Shown here: piece by piece, positions 10,062 to 19,694 of the stretch
Layout of the letters: every line of letters begins with the position of its first letter
Numbering within the stretch: position 1 is the stretch's first letter
Assembly (NCBI GenBank): GCA_022494885.1
Contig: JAGVSM010001277.1
Coordinates: 62,001-126,000, forward strand
Reading direction: 5' to 3'
Length of the DNA stretch: 64,000 nucleotides
DNA from: Micrasema longulum
Taxonomy: Eukaryota > Arthropoda > Insecta > Trichoptera > Brachycentridae
Notes under the pieces: model-generated
Databases searched by the model: none
Seen by the model: only the letters and a program-made list of their open reading frames with translations
Told to the model about the DNA's origin: nothing
Made by a program: the position numbers and the translations under genes

Positions 10062-10222
10062 AAAATACATCACGTGCGAGAGAGGCTACCGATATTGTAG
10101 AAGCGCGCGAGGCGTGCGCGTGCGAGAGGGACGCGTGTATCGGCCGCAGTACCTGATAGAAGGAGAGGGATATAGCCGGTCACGAGGGCAGAGATTGCGG
10201 CCCGAGTTCCGACGATGATATG
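10062..10222. promoter_or_regulatory. CpG-rich patch
   Basis: Contains CACGTGCGAGAGAGGC, GAAGCGCGCGAGGCGTGCG and GAGAGGGACGCGTGTATCGG. Word use resembles the patch at 6120-6335. Function unknown; it may be part of a repeat. Confidence 0.3.
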
Positions 10223-10334
10223 TGATTTTTTGCTCTATCAAGGCTCGAATTGCAAACGTCTTAAAAATGTATTTTGAATATTAAAAAAAAAACGTTTTTT
10301 ATTGGTTCATTAGAATAGAAACTCATATAAAGGA

Positions 10335-10800
10335 GCTTAGTCCGGCACCTTACTAAAATTCATACACCAAACTTCTGAGTTTTGAGAGTAAGTGCTTGAG
10401 GAGAATATCAGGTGGTTTAATTTCACTTCCAACATTGAAATCCGAAAATGGACGCAGTCCATTTTCGGATTTTAACGAAAATGGACGCCAAAAATGAAAT
10501 CCGAAAATGGACGCAGCAGCATCCTAAAGGGAGCGTTTTGAGGGTTTGGCGGTGGACTTGGCTTGGACACGTGCTGCGGATACCTTAGGAGAGCCTTAAC
10601 CCAAGTTGCTTCTTTTTTACACTATGGGCTCCCACCATACTGGAATAGCGTGGATGATGATCATCTTATTTTATTCGGTGGAACTAAGGGTTGCGGGATT
10701 GACGTGGTAGGAGAAGGAGAATGCTGGCTAGCGATAAGGTCTCCTGGAAACGTCTGGTGATCTCCACATGAACCACTTAGGATTGGATGTGGAAGAAGAA
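10335..10800 (+). pseudogene. LINE 3' fragment (GHxLRMP family)
   Basis: Starts with the TTCTGAGTTTTGAGAGTA word shared with 51745 and 55787. It later reads LRVWRWTWLGHVLRIP and ESLNPSCF, the same block as in the 55.9 kb copy, and ends with a GAAGAAGAAGAAGAATAA tail. A 22-bp direct repeat with an inverted copy between is inserted at 10436-10516. The 65-codon frame at 10563-10760 is out of phase with the LINE and not meaningful. Confidence 0.65.
10436..10516. repeat. Short mirror insertion in a LINE
   Basis: TGAAATCCGAAAATGGACGC plus AG (22 bp) occurs exactly at 10436-10457 and 10495-10516. Between them TCCATTTTCGGATTT (10458-10472) is the inverse of AAATCCGAAAATGGA in the first copy, giving a 15-bp stem with a 5-base loop. 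Confidence 0.85.
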
Positions 10801-10804
10801 GAAG

Positions 10805-12110
10805 AATAATAAACTCCTCGTTGGAATCTTCACTAAGACCACTAAATTACTGTATATTTTCGTAAATTATTGAGGTCATAATCATCCAAAAAATAAATCG
10901 ATTCAAAAATTGACAGTTGTATTCGCCCGTCTATTGTAATAAGAAGATTCAACTTTTATGACGGTTTGTTTCAATGATTCATTTAGTTTCGTACATAAGT
11001 TACTGATTTTATAAAGACTCATATGATTTTCAAGGAACTGAAAATAAAAAGTGTCTGCCTCGTGGTTCAGTGATTAGCATTTTGCTATCATGAATGCGGT
11101 CTCTGTCTAATTCAGTTAGGGTTGAAATGAAATATTTTACTGCTGCAACATTTCACATGGATTTATCATCTTACTTCAGAAAAAACTCGTTTTGAAGAGA
11201 TCACGAAATTAATATGGAAAATTGTAATTATTGTAAAATGTTAGCAATTTGTAACTTCTTTTTTAAAATATCAAACTATGGCTGTTGTAAGAAGGATTAT
11301 TTCGAATATTTCTTAATGACGTGATGAGAAGTTTCACACTAAATATCCCATAGAGATGTCATTAACTAATTTTAATGGTTTCATTAGGATGCTTCATCAC
11401 AAAGACAATCTCCTTGATAATAGAATTTGTTTGTCAAGGCATTTTCGGTACTCAAGTCTGCCATTGACTAGTATTAGTGAGATCACTTTATAACATTCAT
11501 ACACACAGTTTGACGTTCGCTTTTATGCTTTTGTTTAAACATTGGTATTTCCGCAATCCATTTACCTATGTTTTTTTCTGTATTTTTCCGGACGTACTTA
11601 AAATTTTACTGAAATTTGAAAATAAATATTCAAAATTTTTATTTCATTTTAAAAAGTTTGAATAATTCGTATAATTTATGCCGGAAAAAAGGCTGAGTGA
11701 TGCTAAGCCTATCGTGTAAAAAAAAACAAAAAACAAAATGAAAATAAATCATTTGAAAAAATATATATGAAATCGGCGTGCTCTAAAGTGCTCTATCTGC
11801 AAAATCTATTGCTTTGCAGGAGAGAGGTTATAATGTTTATTTTTTTAAATTGATTAATTAGCCTAAACACTATTATTTTTATCTGAATTGTATACGGCTG
11901 TAAATTATATTTTGGCTAGTTTTATATTGCTTTAAATACAATTTATTTATTTAATTTATATTTTTATATTCACATAATTAAAATGCAATTAGAGTACTTT
12001 ACAAAGGGCAAGTCGAAAGTGTCAGAAAAAATAAAATAATAAATAAATAAGGTAAGAAAATAATACAAATGTACAATTCACAATTCACACTAATCAGTGT
12101 CAGCAAAAAC
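10805..12110. other. No feature recognised
   Basis: About 1.3 kb of AT-rich sequence with scattered short frames, the longest 62 codons at 11477-11665 on the + strand. No protein motif, tRNA-like box or match to local repeats was noticed. Confidence 0.35.
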
Positions 12111-12114
12111 TTTT

Positions 12115-12325
12115 TCTTTTCATGTTTTATTTTATTATTAATGTAATTTTTTTTTTCACAAGTAAAGATATACGGAGTCGCTTAAAACAAGTATGTTTTT
12201 TTTGCTTTGTATTCAGTAATAAATTGAAAACTATAATTGGCCTGTAATTTTGGTTTATTTTTAAATGCTTTACTTTATCGTTGCAATGGCTGTTGTTTTC
12301 TTGAAATAAATTAACTTAATTAATG
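12115..12325 (+). repeat. Rep-H, retroelement-tail-like repeat
   Basis: Matches 45425-45640 over about 200 bp, sharing GAAAACTATAATTG, TAATTTTGGTTTATTT and a final ATTTTAATAAATAAA/CTTGAAATAAATTAA-type A-rich end. Probably the 3' end of a retroelement. No coding sequence is attached. Confidence 0.55.
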
Positions 12326-12344
12326 ATATTATGAAACGACGTTT

Positions 12345-12525
12345 TCAATTCGCGCCCTGCGTCGTGTGGTCTTGGCGCGCGCTGGGAACCCGCGCGGCGC
12401 GCGCGTTCTCACGGCCCCACTCACACACGCGCGCCGCCCGTCCGCACGCACGCACACACACCGCCGCCCATACGTCACCGCGCTGCACCACCACCACCAC
12501 TTACCGCACTCCACATACACCGCAG
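12345..12525. promoter_or_regulatory. CpG-rich patch
   Basis: The strongest GC island in the window: GGCGCGCGCTGGGAACCCGC, GCGGCGCGCGCGTTCTCACG, then CA-rich GCACGCACACACACCGCCGC and a CACCACCACCACCAC run. Arginine/alanine- and histidine-rich frames on both strands are composition artefacts. It could be a promoter with CpG content, but no downstream gene is evident. Confidence 0.35.
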
Positions 12526-12639
12526 TAATCCCACAATCACGAACCTTTGTCGCCGTCCGAACATATCGAAATGATTGCTATTTTTAGTCAATTTTAATAG
12601 CACGCGATTTAGCACAGCATATCGACGTCAGAAAAAAAG

Positions 12640-12895
12640 GAAAAATGCGTTAAAATGGCGTCGCTGACAGAGTTCATTGATGAAGTAAGAAAAAATGTAT
12701 CACAGCTTCTACAAGTGGCTGCTGAGGACAGGCGGAGTGAGTTGGGGGCAAAAATTGAAGGAGGCTAAGGTTCAATTTACCCTGAAGCGCCATCAAAGAA
12801 TAAGACAGCGTCCATTAGGACTCTATAACAGCAACATGTGAATTTTCTCCCTCAATATCCGGACGGATCGAAATTATTGTAATGTAATGTATTTA
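12640..12895 (+). repeat. Unrecognised coding-like repeat
   Basis: From the ATG at 12656 the frame reads MASLTEFIDEVRKN and then QLLQVAAEDRRSELG before a stop near 12767. Downstream, a phrase with AGGACTCTATAACA and TTTTCTCCCTCAATATCCGG resembles 53040-53105, so this is a dispersed repeat. The protein fragment looks like the tail of a retrotransposon protein, but I cannot place it. Confidence 0.4.
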
Positions 12896-12910
12896 TTTAA
12901 ATCATTGTCA

Positions 12911-13166
12911 TCATCATTCCATTTCCGCACCTAATGGTGCATGGAGCACTGCATTGGTACACCAATCGCAGCGTATTCTAATCATTTTTGTTACGAGAAG
13001 GTAAGATGATCAGTCTTACGCTTCAAGTATCAGTCCAGGGATTATGAAATATTATAGTGTAAAAACACCATTTTAAATAAATATTTTATATCAACCATGT
13101 CGGAAATCGAATCAGAGACCTCTTGCGCGGAAGGCAAACGTGCTGACCAATACACCACAAGGCCGA
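12911..13166 (-). mobile_element. SINE-A, full-length minus copy
   Basis: A tRNA-derived SINE read on the minus strand. The tRNA-like head at 13100-13166 has an A-box-like TTGTGGTGTATTGGTCAGC and a degenerate B box. The body carries ATTTCATAATCCCTGGACTG-like and AAGACTGATCATCTTACC words. The 3' end has CATTGGTGTACCAATGCAGT-type sequence and an ATGATGATGA tail. Confidence 0.8.
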
Positions 13167-13197
13167 ATTTTATTTAGACAGTTGTACAAATAATTTG

Positions 13198-13444
13198 TCG
13201 GCCTCATGGTGTAATGGTCAGAGCGACTGCCTACCATGCAAGAGGTCTCGGGTTCGATTCCTGACAGGGTTGATATGAAATATTTATTAAAAATAGTGTT
13301 TTCAAACTAGAATATTTCACAGTCCCTGGAATGGTACCTTAAGCGTAAGACTGATCATCTTACCTTTATGTAACAAAAACAGATCCATACCAATGCAGTG
13401 CCCTATGCACCATAACGTGGGGAAAGGGAGTGATGATGATGATT
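13198..13444 (+). mobile_element. SINE-A, full-length + copy
   Basis: Head TCGGCCTCATGGTGTAATGG (A box region) followed by B box GGGTTCGATTCC at about 13251. The body has GTTGATATGAAATATTTATT, AGTCCCTGGAATGGTACC and AAGACTGATCATCTTACC, ending in GGGAGTGATGATGATGATTA. RNA polymerase III-type internal promoter boxes are intact by eye. It lies head-to-head with the 12911-13166 copy, 31 bp apart, and is followed directly by a second, shorter tRNA-like unit. Confidence 0.85.
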
Positions 13445-13456
13445 ATTTAAAAAAAA

Positions 13457-13560
13457 TTGTCGGCATAGTGGTGTAATGATCAGTGCGTTTGTATACCAAG
13501 TGAGAGGTCTCGGGTTCGATTCTCGACATGGTTGAAATGTTTTTTTTTTTTAAAGTGTGA
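13457..13560 (+). mobile_element. SINE-A type 2 unit (second half of a dimer)
   Basis: Begins GTCGGCATAGTGGTGTAATG with B box GGGTTCGATTCTCG at 13511-13524 and continues ACATGGTTGAAATG and a T run. The same unit, in the same order behind a full SINE-A, occurs inverted at 27650-27777. The private differences (CATAGTGG, TATACCAAGTGAGAGG) show that it is a distinct subtype. Confidence 0.75.
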
Positions 13561-13599
13561 TCTTCTTGTAACAAAAATGATCAAGATGGTGGTCCATGA

Positions 13600-13892
13600 A
13601 GAAGAATAAAAATTGAAAAATAAAAATTTCAGGCGTTGCCTAGTATGATGGTGAAATAATTCAATCACATGAATCTCACCCACATAAATAAAGGTTTCAG
13701 CTCTTTAACTTCACAAACATCAACAGATGAAAAAATTGAAGGAATATAGCTGTTCAAATATGGGCAGAATGCTGAATGTTACACAGTGTGTAAAGTGGCC
13801 ACTTAAACCGGCCAATGACAGGTCATAAGCCCTGTGGATGCCTTGACTTATATATTGCCTTCTCTAAAAAGTTCTTCATTTCTGTTGTAATA
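13600..13892 (-). repeat. Unit-390, near-complete minus copy
   Basis: Carries AGGCGTTGCCTAGTATGA, ATGAATCTCACCCACATAAA, CTCTTTAACTTCACAAACAT, TACACAGTGTGTAAAGTGGC, CGGCCAATGACAGGTCATAA and ends near TTCATTTCTGTTGTAATATG. On the minus strand the conserved frame reads HRAYDLSLAGLSGHFTHC with no stop. It abuts the SINE-A dimer. Confidence 0.75.
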
Positions 13893-13894
13893 TG

Positions 13895-15050
13895 TTTTTA
13901 TAATATGCATCAAATCTTATTAAATAAGCATCTAAGGGCGTGAGTTGCACGTTGTTTTTCAATAAATGGGTAGCATTGTTTTGAGCCATTGTTTTCGTCA
14001 ATATTAGCCAGGCGTTCAACGGAATTAGTTCCACGGAGTGTAAACTTTTTGCGTTTCGGTAGTTTTAAAACGCATTCGAATATATTATGTGATTAAGTTA
14101 TATCTTTACTAAAAAGTAAATATTTTTATCAATATAGATAATAAACAAAATGTTCCGACAGTGATAAACTTCAAACCTCGGTTGAGGGTCAAAAGTAGTA
14201 TGGAATATTTTTTTAAACCATTTTTACCTTCAATGATTCAAAATGCGACTTTTTATAGCCCTTTCACACGTCTAAAACAATAAAAACTATCGGCCCACTC
14301 TAATGTGTATCTCTTTATGTACCTCCTTATCTAATACATACAATACGTCATGTTTTTTGTTTTTTGTTTTTTTTACCTCCTGTACATATCTACATAATAT
14401 AAATAGGAAGCCGGGTTATGTTTGTAGATTCATGTAAAAGAAAGCATGGATATAAGAGAGACTCTTTATAAAAAAAGGCCCGGTTCCTTAGCGTTATATC
14501 TAGGTTTTACTGTAGTTCAATTTCATTAAGTTTTACCTAGGTTCAAACCTGGAACCAGTGATCTATTTTTTCACAACACTAGTAAGAATCCACAGCTTCA
14601 TATTAATATTATAAGGCCAATTTCGCCAAAGGTAGCATTACGATGTATTTACAGCAACCGATGTATTAACTGATCTCGCGGCAAACAAACAATTATTATT
14701 AATCGTGAAATATGGACCCACTTCCAAAGCAATAAAAATCTCTTCGATTAATCTTACTTAATAATATCTCGGGTTATATCTTATAAATAAACGTCACAGG
14801 ATTTATATACATAATCCGCTTATCTGTTTTTTTATAAAGTCGTTCCATATCGAATCGGGCTCCCAAAATGGCGGCAGTATTTCAAAACGAATTTTAAATA
14901 AGTAGATATTACTTGCGCTCAAATTATTATCATAATTTATTCTGTTTTCGGAAAAAACAACATTATCATTTTGGCAATGTTGATAAAAAAAACATTGCGA
15001 AAAACGACACTGCAGAATAATTATTGATAATTTTATAAGTATAATATTTT
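13895..15050. other. No gene recognised
   Basis: AT-rich sequence. A long minus frame (14803-15228, 141 codons) is mostly composition and at its upstream end overlaps repeat Rep-1, so it is not a gene by itself. Confidence 0.4.
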
Positions 15051-15051
15051 G

Positions 15052-15238
15052 TGTCCAGGCAGATGAAGAATACTTTTCTGTGTGTAAAATAGAACCAGTA
15101 TCCAGGATTAATGTTTTCGACTCGATAAATGCTCTCAGGTAAAAATCTTCAATTAGAAAATCAAAAGGGGTATAACTGCGCCCCGTCGTGTGGTGGTTGA
15201 CGCGTTCTTCTACCATTCTTGAGGTCATGGGTTCGAAA
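15052..15238 (+). repeat. Rep-1 copy with tRNA-like end
   Basis: Contains GATGAAGAATAC, TGTGTGTAAAATAGAACCAG and TTTTCGACTCGATAAATGCT, as at 24376, 47575 and 55245. The end (15185-15235) has a tRNA-like A box (GTGTGGTGGTTGACGCGTT) and B-box-like GGGTTCGAAA, so this may be a SINE whose tRNA part is at this side. Orientation is uncertain. Confidence 0.5.
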
Positions 15239-15359
15239 TATTGATTATTCGGGTTCTCAAAACGGCTTTATTTTATTTTTACTGGACTGACACCTGCAGC
15301 GCAAGTCTGATCACGTAACAGATGATAATTCAAGAGAGCACCAGATTTGAGATTTTAGT

Positions 15360-15555
15360 TTGTGTGATGCCACGTCTTTCTTGGTCGTCCTCGTCGTACG
15401 TTATCATTGATTGACGCCATATATATCTGTTTTACCATTCTTCCATCATCCATTTGTTCTACTTGACCAAATCATCTTAGTGACCCATTCTTAATAAAGT
15501 TCTATTTCAGGTTTGCACTCTCGCCTGATTTCATAATGCATTTACACATACCTGC
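15360..15555 (-). pseudogene. LINE fragment, GHVERM-type, copy 1
   Basis: The minus strand reads LRWFGQVEQMDDGRMVKQIY and then RRGRPRKTW, the LRWFGHVERM...GRGRPRKTW block found near the end of many arthropod LINE ORFs. A second copy of the same stretch lies at 15965-16145. Confidence 0.7.
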
Positions 15556-15565
15556 ATGCATATTT

Positions 15566-15944
15566 TATTGTCAAAATTCTCGAACGGTAGCTCAATATAA
15601 CTCACCTTTTGTTAGATTACAGAATACCGGGAATGAATATGCATCATATTTTGATATATTTAGTTTATCTCTGCCTAACTTAAAAAATAAAATGACCAAC
15701 ATATTTTTATCAAAAAGAGAAAATCATCTTTAGGAGAATGGGTTGGAATAGTTATAATTTGATTGATTAATGTACTTTGTTATTGTATAAATTCTTTAAA
15801 ATATATATGTATTTCAAGTAATTAATAATGTGTACAGTACGAGTATATTAATATTTCATACTCGATTTTTTATATACTTTTATTTTTAGTACCACATATA
15901 TGTAAATGGCAGAAATGCCGTATATAAATAAATAAATAAATATT
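15566..15944 (+). pseudogene. LINE ORF2 C-terminus and 3' UTR
   Basis: Reads NSRTVAQYNSPFVRLQN, TGNEYASYFDIFSLSLP and a stop at 15733. The S-P-x-x-R-L-x-N...D-I-F...S-L-x-x-F/L pattern is the end of CR1/jockey-type ORF2. A non-coding tail ends at 15921-15943 with an (ATAA)n microsatellite, the typical 3' end of these elements. The copy is severely 5'-truncated and sits between two copies of another LINE. Confidence 0.7.
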
Positions 15945-15959
15945 CATACATTCAACATA

Positions 15960-16250
15960 TGTACATACCACGTCTTTCTTGGTCGTTCTCGTCATACGTT
16001 ACCATTCATTCTCATCATATATATTTGTTCTACCATTCCTTCGGCATACATTAGTTGTAAATGACCTAATCATCTCAGTAACTCTATCTTAATCTCTCAA
16101 TATTATTCCTGTTTCAGATTTGCACTCTCGCCGATTTCATCATTCATTTACATATATCAACATATTCATACATTTTCGTAAATATTCACAAACATACATA
16201 CACACATCAACATACATCACGTTTATATATACATATTATATTATTTGAGC
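15960..16250 (-). pseudogene. LINE fragment, GHVERM-type, copy 2
   Basis: Shares ACCACGTCTTTCTTGGTCGT, TTCTACCATTC and TTTCAGATTTGCACTCTCGC with 15365-15530, in the same orientation. The protein is more decayed than in copy 1. The downstream part is a run of CATA-rich words (CATACATACACACATCAAC). Confidence 0.6.
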
Positions 16251-16395
16251 ATTAAAAAATCAAATATTTTAATTGTTTATAGGAAACAAAATAAACAATG
16301 TGAGGAATAACTAGGTTTGTCGGATTTCGCTTCCGTTCTTTTGGTCTTTCAACGTCGATAATATAACGATCTCGTTTTAATATTTTATTTTCTGT

Positions 16396-16539
16396 CTTCA
16401 GTCGAAGTTTTGTCGTTTTGCATTAACAAAGGCGGTGTTTTTGTAGTCAATCAGATTCCTGCATTACCGACAGAATCAACATGGAATTCGTACAAGGCAA
16501 AACATCAATGGAGTACCATCCATACGGTGACGGTGGTCG
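16396..16539 (+). CDS. Candidate first exon of a host gene (partial)
   Basis: Unrecognised but gene-like. An arthropod initiator-type TCAGTC lies at 16399-16404. About 80 bases of moderately GC-balanced 5' UTR follow, then ATG at 16481 in a good insect start context (ATCAACATGG). The peptide is MEFVQGKTSMEYHPYGDGG, 19 codons plus two bases. The sequence CG|GTAAAT at 16538-16545 is an acceptable splice donor; without splicing the frame stops at once (CGG TAA). The region matches none of the local repeats. No further exons could be identified, and the protein is not one I know. A chance short frame cannot be excluded. Confidence 0.35.
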
Positions 16540-16699
16540 GTAAATAAAATAACAATTCATACGTAGGCAGGCTACTTTTGTTTTTATACATCAGCAAAGC
16601 ACCCAAATTTCAGTACTACTCGCTTTAATTTACCACAATTGTTGTTGCAATAGTTATTAAAGAAAGACTTGACAATACATTAAAGCTGAAAGGCTGGTA

Positions 16700-17715
16700 G
16701 TCATATTTTTAAGCAAAATTTAGTTATGAATGCAACTAAGAGCGAAATTTCTGAGGTGCAGATTATTCAGAATAGAGCGATCAGAAATGTGTTTCACCTA
16801 CCGTATGATACTCATGTAAGGGACATTTATTTTGAAACAAAAATCATGCCTTTTAGCATGCTTTCCTATTTCGAGATAACTGACACTATCATTAATACTA
16901 CTCTCGACTCAATGCACAGTAACATAAAGCCAGCTTTCATTGGAGACATCCATCGGTACAGTACTCGATCAAAAAACAATATATATATTGGATCTGTGAA
17001 GTCTACGAAGTTTGGTACTAGATCTTTACAATACATAGGTTTCAAGGAATTTAATAAATTGCCACAAAAATTTAAAGTACCTATTTCAAAATATAGAAAC
17101 AGGACGTGCGAATTGAAGAATTATTTTTTCCAGAAGTACTTTGAATAAATAATGTTAGTTTATAGAGAATGCGCATCTTGAACATATACCTTTTAATATT
17201 TCACCGTTTTTGCTTGTATATGTAATTTTTAATACTATTTAAATGTTATTTGTGTTTTTTTCTTTTTATATACTTTTTTTGGCTTGTATACATAATTTCA
17301 ATTTTTTCAACGTTTTTGATAAAAAAAATTAACCTGTATTGGGTGTGCGCATATTTTGTTAATTAAAAAAAATGATTTTATTTTGTACTAGTTCAGTATG
17401 TATATATACATCCATGTAATTTTTAAACTTTTTCAATTTTCTTTCCCAGATTGCATAATGTAAACATTATTTTGAATTTATTTCCATGCCTAGTATTCTG
17501 TTTATTCTGTTATTTTCAAGTATTTTTCATACCCTTTTTAATTTGTAGTATATCATAATTTTAATTTTTCTGCTTTTGTTAAATAATATTATAGTTTAAA
17601 ATTTAAAAACGTCTCTAAAAAAAATATTATCTGTATGTCCCTAAATGAGTTTTTTTTTAAAAAACTCCTTGGGAATATTGTATATAATTATGTATAATAT
17701 GTTTTCAATATAATA
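16700..17715 (+). pseudogene. LINE ORF2 C-terminus with full 3' UTR
   Basis: An uninterrupted 140-codon stretch (16726-17148) ends a CR1/jockey-type ORF2. It shows VQIIQNRAIRNVFHLPY at residues 10-26, DIHRYSTRSKNNIYIGSV near 75-92, STKFGTRSLQYIGFKEFNKL near 94-113, then a basic tail and TAA. The methionine at 16726 is internal. The 3' UTR (17149-17715) ends with AATATAATAAAAAAAA. Its last 330 bp recur almost unchanged, inverted, at 59878-60222. The same protein family is seen at 5055-5338. It is the best-preserved LINE end in the window. Confidence 0.85.
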
Positions 17716-17719
17716 AAAA

Positions 17720-18050
17720 AAATGTCATTTTGTTTATATATTCAGATCCTATTAATGATAAAAACATTGGAGACCTCCGGTATACCACTATTGAAAAAGC
17801 TTGTTCTAAAACACCAGTAGTGCCGTAATAATACTCATGCTTTCAACAAAATTCAACGGTTTGCTGGTATTAAAGCAGTGGATACCGAATAAATTACACA
17901 TTTTTTATAACAAACTACGTCTGATACAGCGAGGAATTTTGCACAAGATTAAGTCTTAGTCAACCATATGTAACCTTTATGTCATTTCTTTTGCCGTTCA
18001 TTTCATTAATTAACTTTGCTTTTTTTCACATACTGTTAACTTTCAATTAC
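17720..18050. other. No feature recognised
   Basis: Non-repetitive AT-rich sequence without motif. Confidence 0.3.
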
Positions 18051-18051
18051 T

Positions 18052-18185
18052 GTTTTATTGTTTTTTTTTTCTTTTATTCAGAAAACATACAGTACAGTTA
18101 CAAAGTTTAACATTTTACACAATTAGACTTAATTCTAATGGACCAGTGAAGTTTCCATATTAAATATTGTTATTAATATCATGTC
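18052..18185 (-). mobile_element. LINE 3' tail, reverse orientation
   Basis: A T-rich start (TTTTATTGTTTTTTTTTTC) is followed by AACATACAGTACAG and GGACCAGTGAAGTTTCCA, resembling 28745-28850 (GGACAGACCAGCGAAGTTTC). Interpreted as a minus-strand LINE 3' end. Confidence 0.4.
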
Positions 18186-18189
18186 ATTA

Positions 18190-18620
18190 AATTTATATTT
18201 ACCAGCTATATTCATAAATAATTAATTTTTCAATGAATGGCACCTAATTTAATGTTTTTGCTTAAGGAAAGTTTTATAAATACATTGTTTTTCATTCTAC
18301 ATGACTTCTTATACTAAAATCCGAGAAGGAATTAGGGCGGTTAGAACAAAAAACATTGAAGTCCCGTAGTTTACTTGATGGTCCATATTTTAAATGTGAT
18401 TTTCTTAAATATCTTTATCAAAAGCCCATAAATCCAAAAAAACGGCAATAAATTGTGTTTTTACTTCGAGAGATACATTTGAAACAGTTTTACAACTTCA
18501 AACCGCTCTCCTAAACAATTTACCAAATGTGACTTCCAGCATTTCAGTTTTAAGGTACAGATTTAACGAGCGGCTCACAGTAAACATCTTAAAGAAACAG
18601 GGCTGAACGACAAAACAATA
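18190..18620. other. No feature recognised
   Basis: No recognised motif. Moderately AT-rich. Confidence 0.3.
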
Positions 18621-18623
18621 ATG

Positions 18624-18772
18624 TTTTGAGTATGTCCAAATATTTGTGGACAGGATGAATTTCCTCTATGCAGAGTTATTTAGATCTAAAGTAGTTACAA
18701 CAGAAAGCCGCGACTTCCGTATTCCCTTCTCAAAGATGTTTTCCGTCTCTGTTGCAACTAATTTAAGATAAA
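18624..18772. repeat. Unit-390 inverted pair (short)
   Basis: The + part (18624-18710) has GAGTATGTCCAAATATTTGT and ATTTCCTCTATGCAGAGTTA. The sequence then switches at about 18712 to the minus part with GCGACTTCCGTATTCCCTTC, TTTTCCGTCTCTGTTGCAAC. The central region of both copies is missing. Confidence 0.65.
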
Positions 18773-18774
18773 AT

Positions 18775-19030
18775 AATAAATAACATATTTAATTTTAATA
18801 AAAATCATTTTAATTCTGTAATTAATTTTCATTTTAAGAATACATTTCGTGTCTTAAATTGTTTGACTATCACACTAGCTCAGGGAATGAAGATGCTAAT
18901 CACTTGCGGAAAAGACAGACCCAGTAAGCAAATGTCTATAAAAAACCGTCTTTAGGTAATAATCTGCATTTAAATAGAACGCGATCTACGGTCCCTTCTT
19001 CCTTTTTACATGCGCATAAAGCAAAAGTCA
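18775..19030. other. No feature recognised
   Basis: AT-rich spacer between two Unit-390 structures. Confidence 0.3.
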
Positions 19031-19032
19031 TT

Positions 19033-19289
19033 CAACAATGTTTGAGTACGTCCAAATGCTTGCAGACTCGCTAGATTTCCTCCCTAGGCAGTTATTCATA
19101 TTTAAATTTATTTCAACAGAGAGAAAAATATTTTTGAGAGGGGAATATGGAAGTCTAGGCATTTACAGGGCTTATGACCTGTTATTGGCTAGTTTATGTG
19201 GCCACTTTACACACTGTGTAACATTCACCGTTCTGCCCATGTTTGAACATCGACATTTCCTCAACTCTTCCATCTGTTGACTTTTGTAC
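19033..19289 (+). repeat. Unit-390, left arm of inverted pair
   Basis: From CAACAATGTTTGAGTACGTC through GCAGACTCGCTAGATTTCC, GAATATGGAAGTCTAGGC, CACACTGTGTAACATTCACC to CTTCCATCTGTTGACTTTTG. An 80-codon open frame (19038-19280) contains GSLGIYRAYDLLLA and ends SSIC-stop, the frame conserved in other copies. I do not recognise the peptide. Confidence 0.75.
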
Positions 19290-19299
19290 AAAAAAAACA

Positions 19300-19692
19300 C
19301 ACCAGTTTGACATAAACTACTTGACTTAAATTGAGACCTTAAAAATTGTGCACAAAATAACACTGGGAAACATACAAGACGACGACATAATATTAGCCGA
19401 AAATGCTGACATACACAAATATAACACCAGACAATAACAACACTATCATATTGAAAAATCAAAGACAAACACAGGACAGTCAAAAATACTACATAATGAC
19501 TTAAACACTACAACGACTTGCCTTACTACTTGAAAACTTTTACTGGAGACTAATTTAAAATCAATCTGAAAAAGCACATGACGACTGAACTAACTAGACT
19601 AGACGAGACATAAAATGACTAGACAATATAAAATTTCTAATGTAACCCTAACGGGTTTTTTAAAATTGTAGATAGATAAAAAAAAAAAAAAA
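19300..19692 (+). pseudogene. LINE C-terminal fragment with poly(A)
   Basis: Two frames joined by a frameshift near 19515 give NADIHKYNTR and then YNDLPYYLKTF, FKINLKKH. These are the D-I-H-x-Y-N-TR, Y-N-x-LP and basic terminal blocks of a CR1/jockey-type ORF2. A 3' end with GATAGAT and a 14-A run is followed directly by the minus arm of Unit-390 at 19695. Confidence 0.7.
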
Positions 19693-19694
19693 CA

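Noticed and set aside
12331..12587. Histidine/alanine-rich frames at the 12.4 kb CpG island
   Set aside because: Simple CAC and GCGC repeats explain the peptides.
13198..13270. A functional tRNA gene
   Set aside because: A and B boxes are present, but the sequence does not fold into a clean cloverleaf with paired acceptor ends, and it is followed by a conserved SINE body repeated at several loci.
14803..15228. 141-codon minus-strand frame
   Set aside because: Its N-terminal part is antisense to repeat Rep-1 and the rest is composition-driven; no domain recognised.
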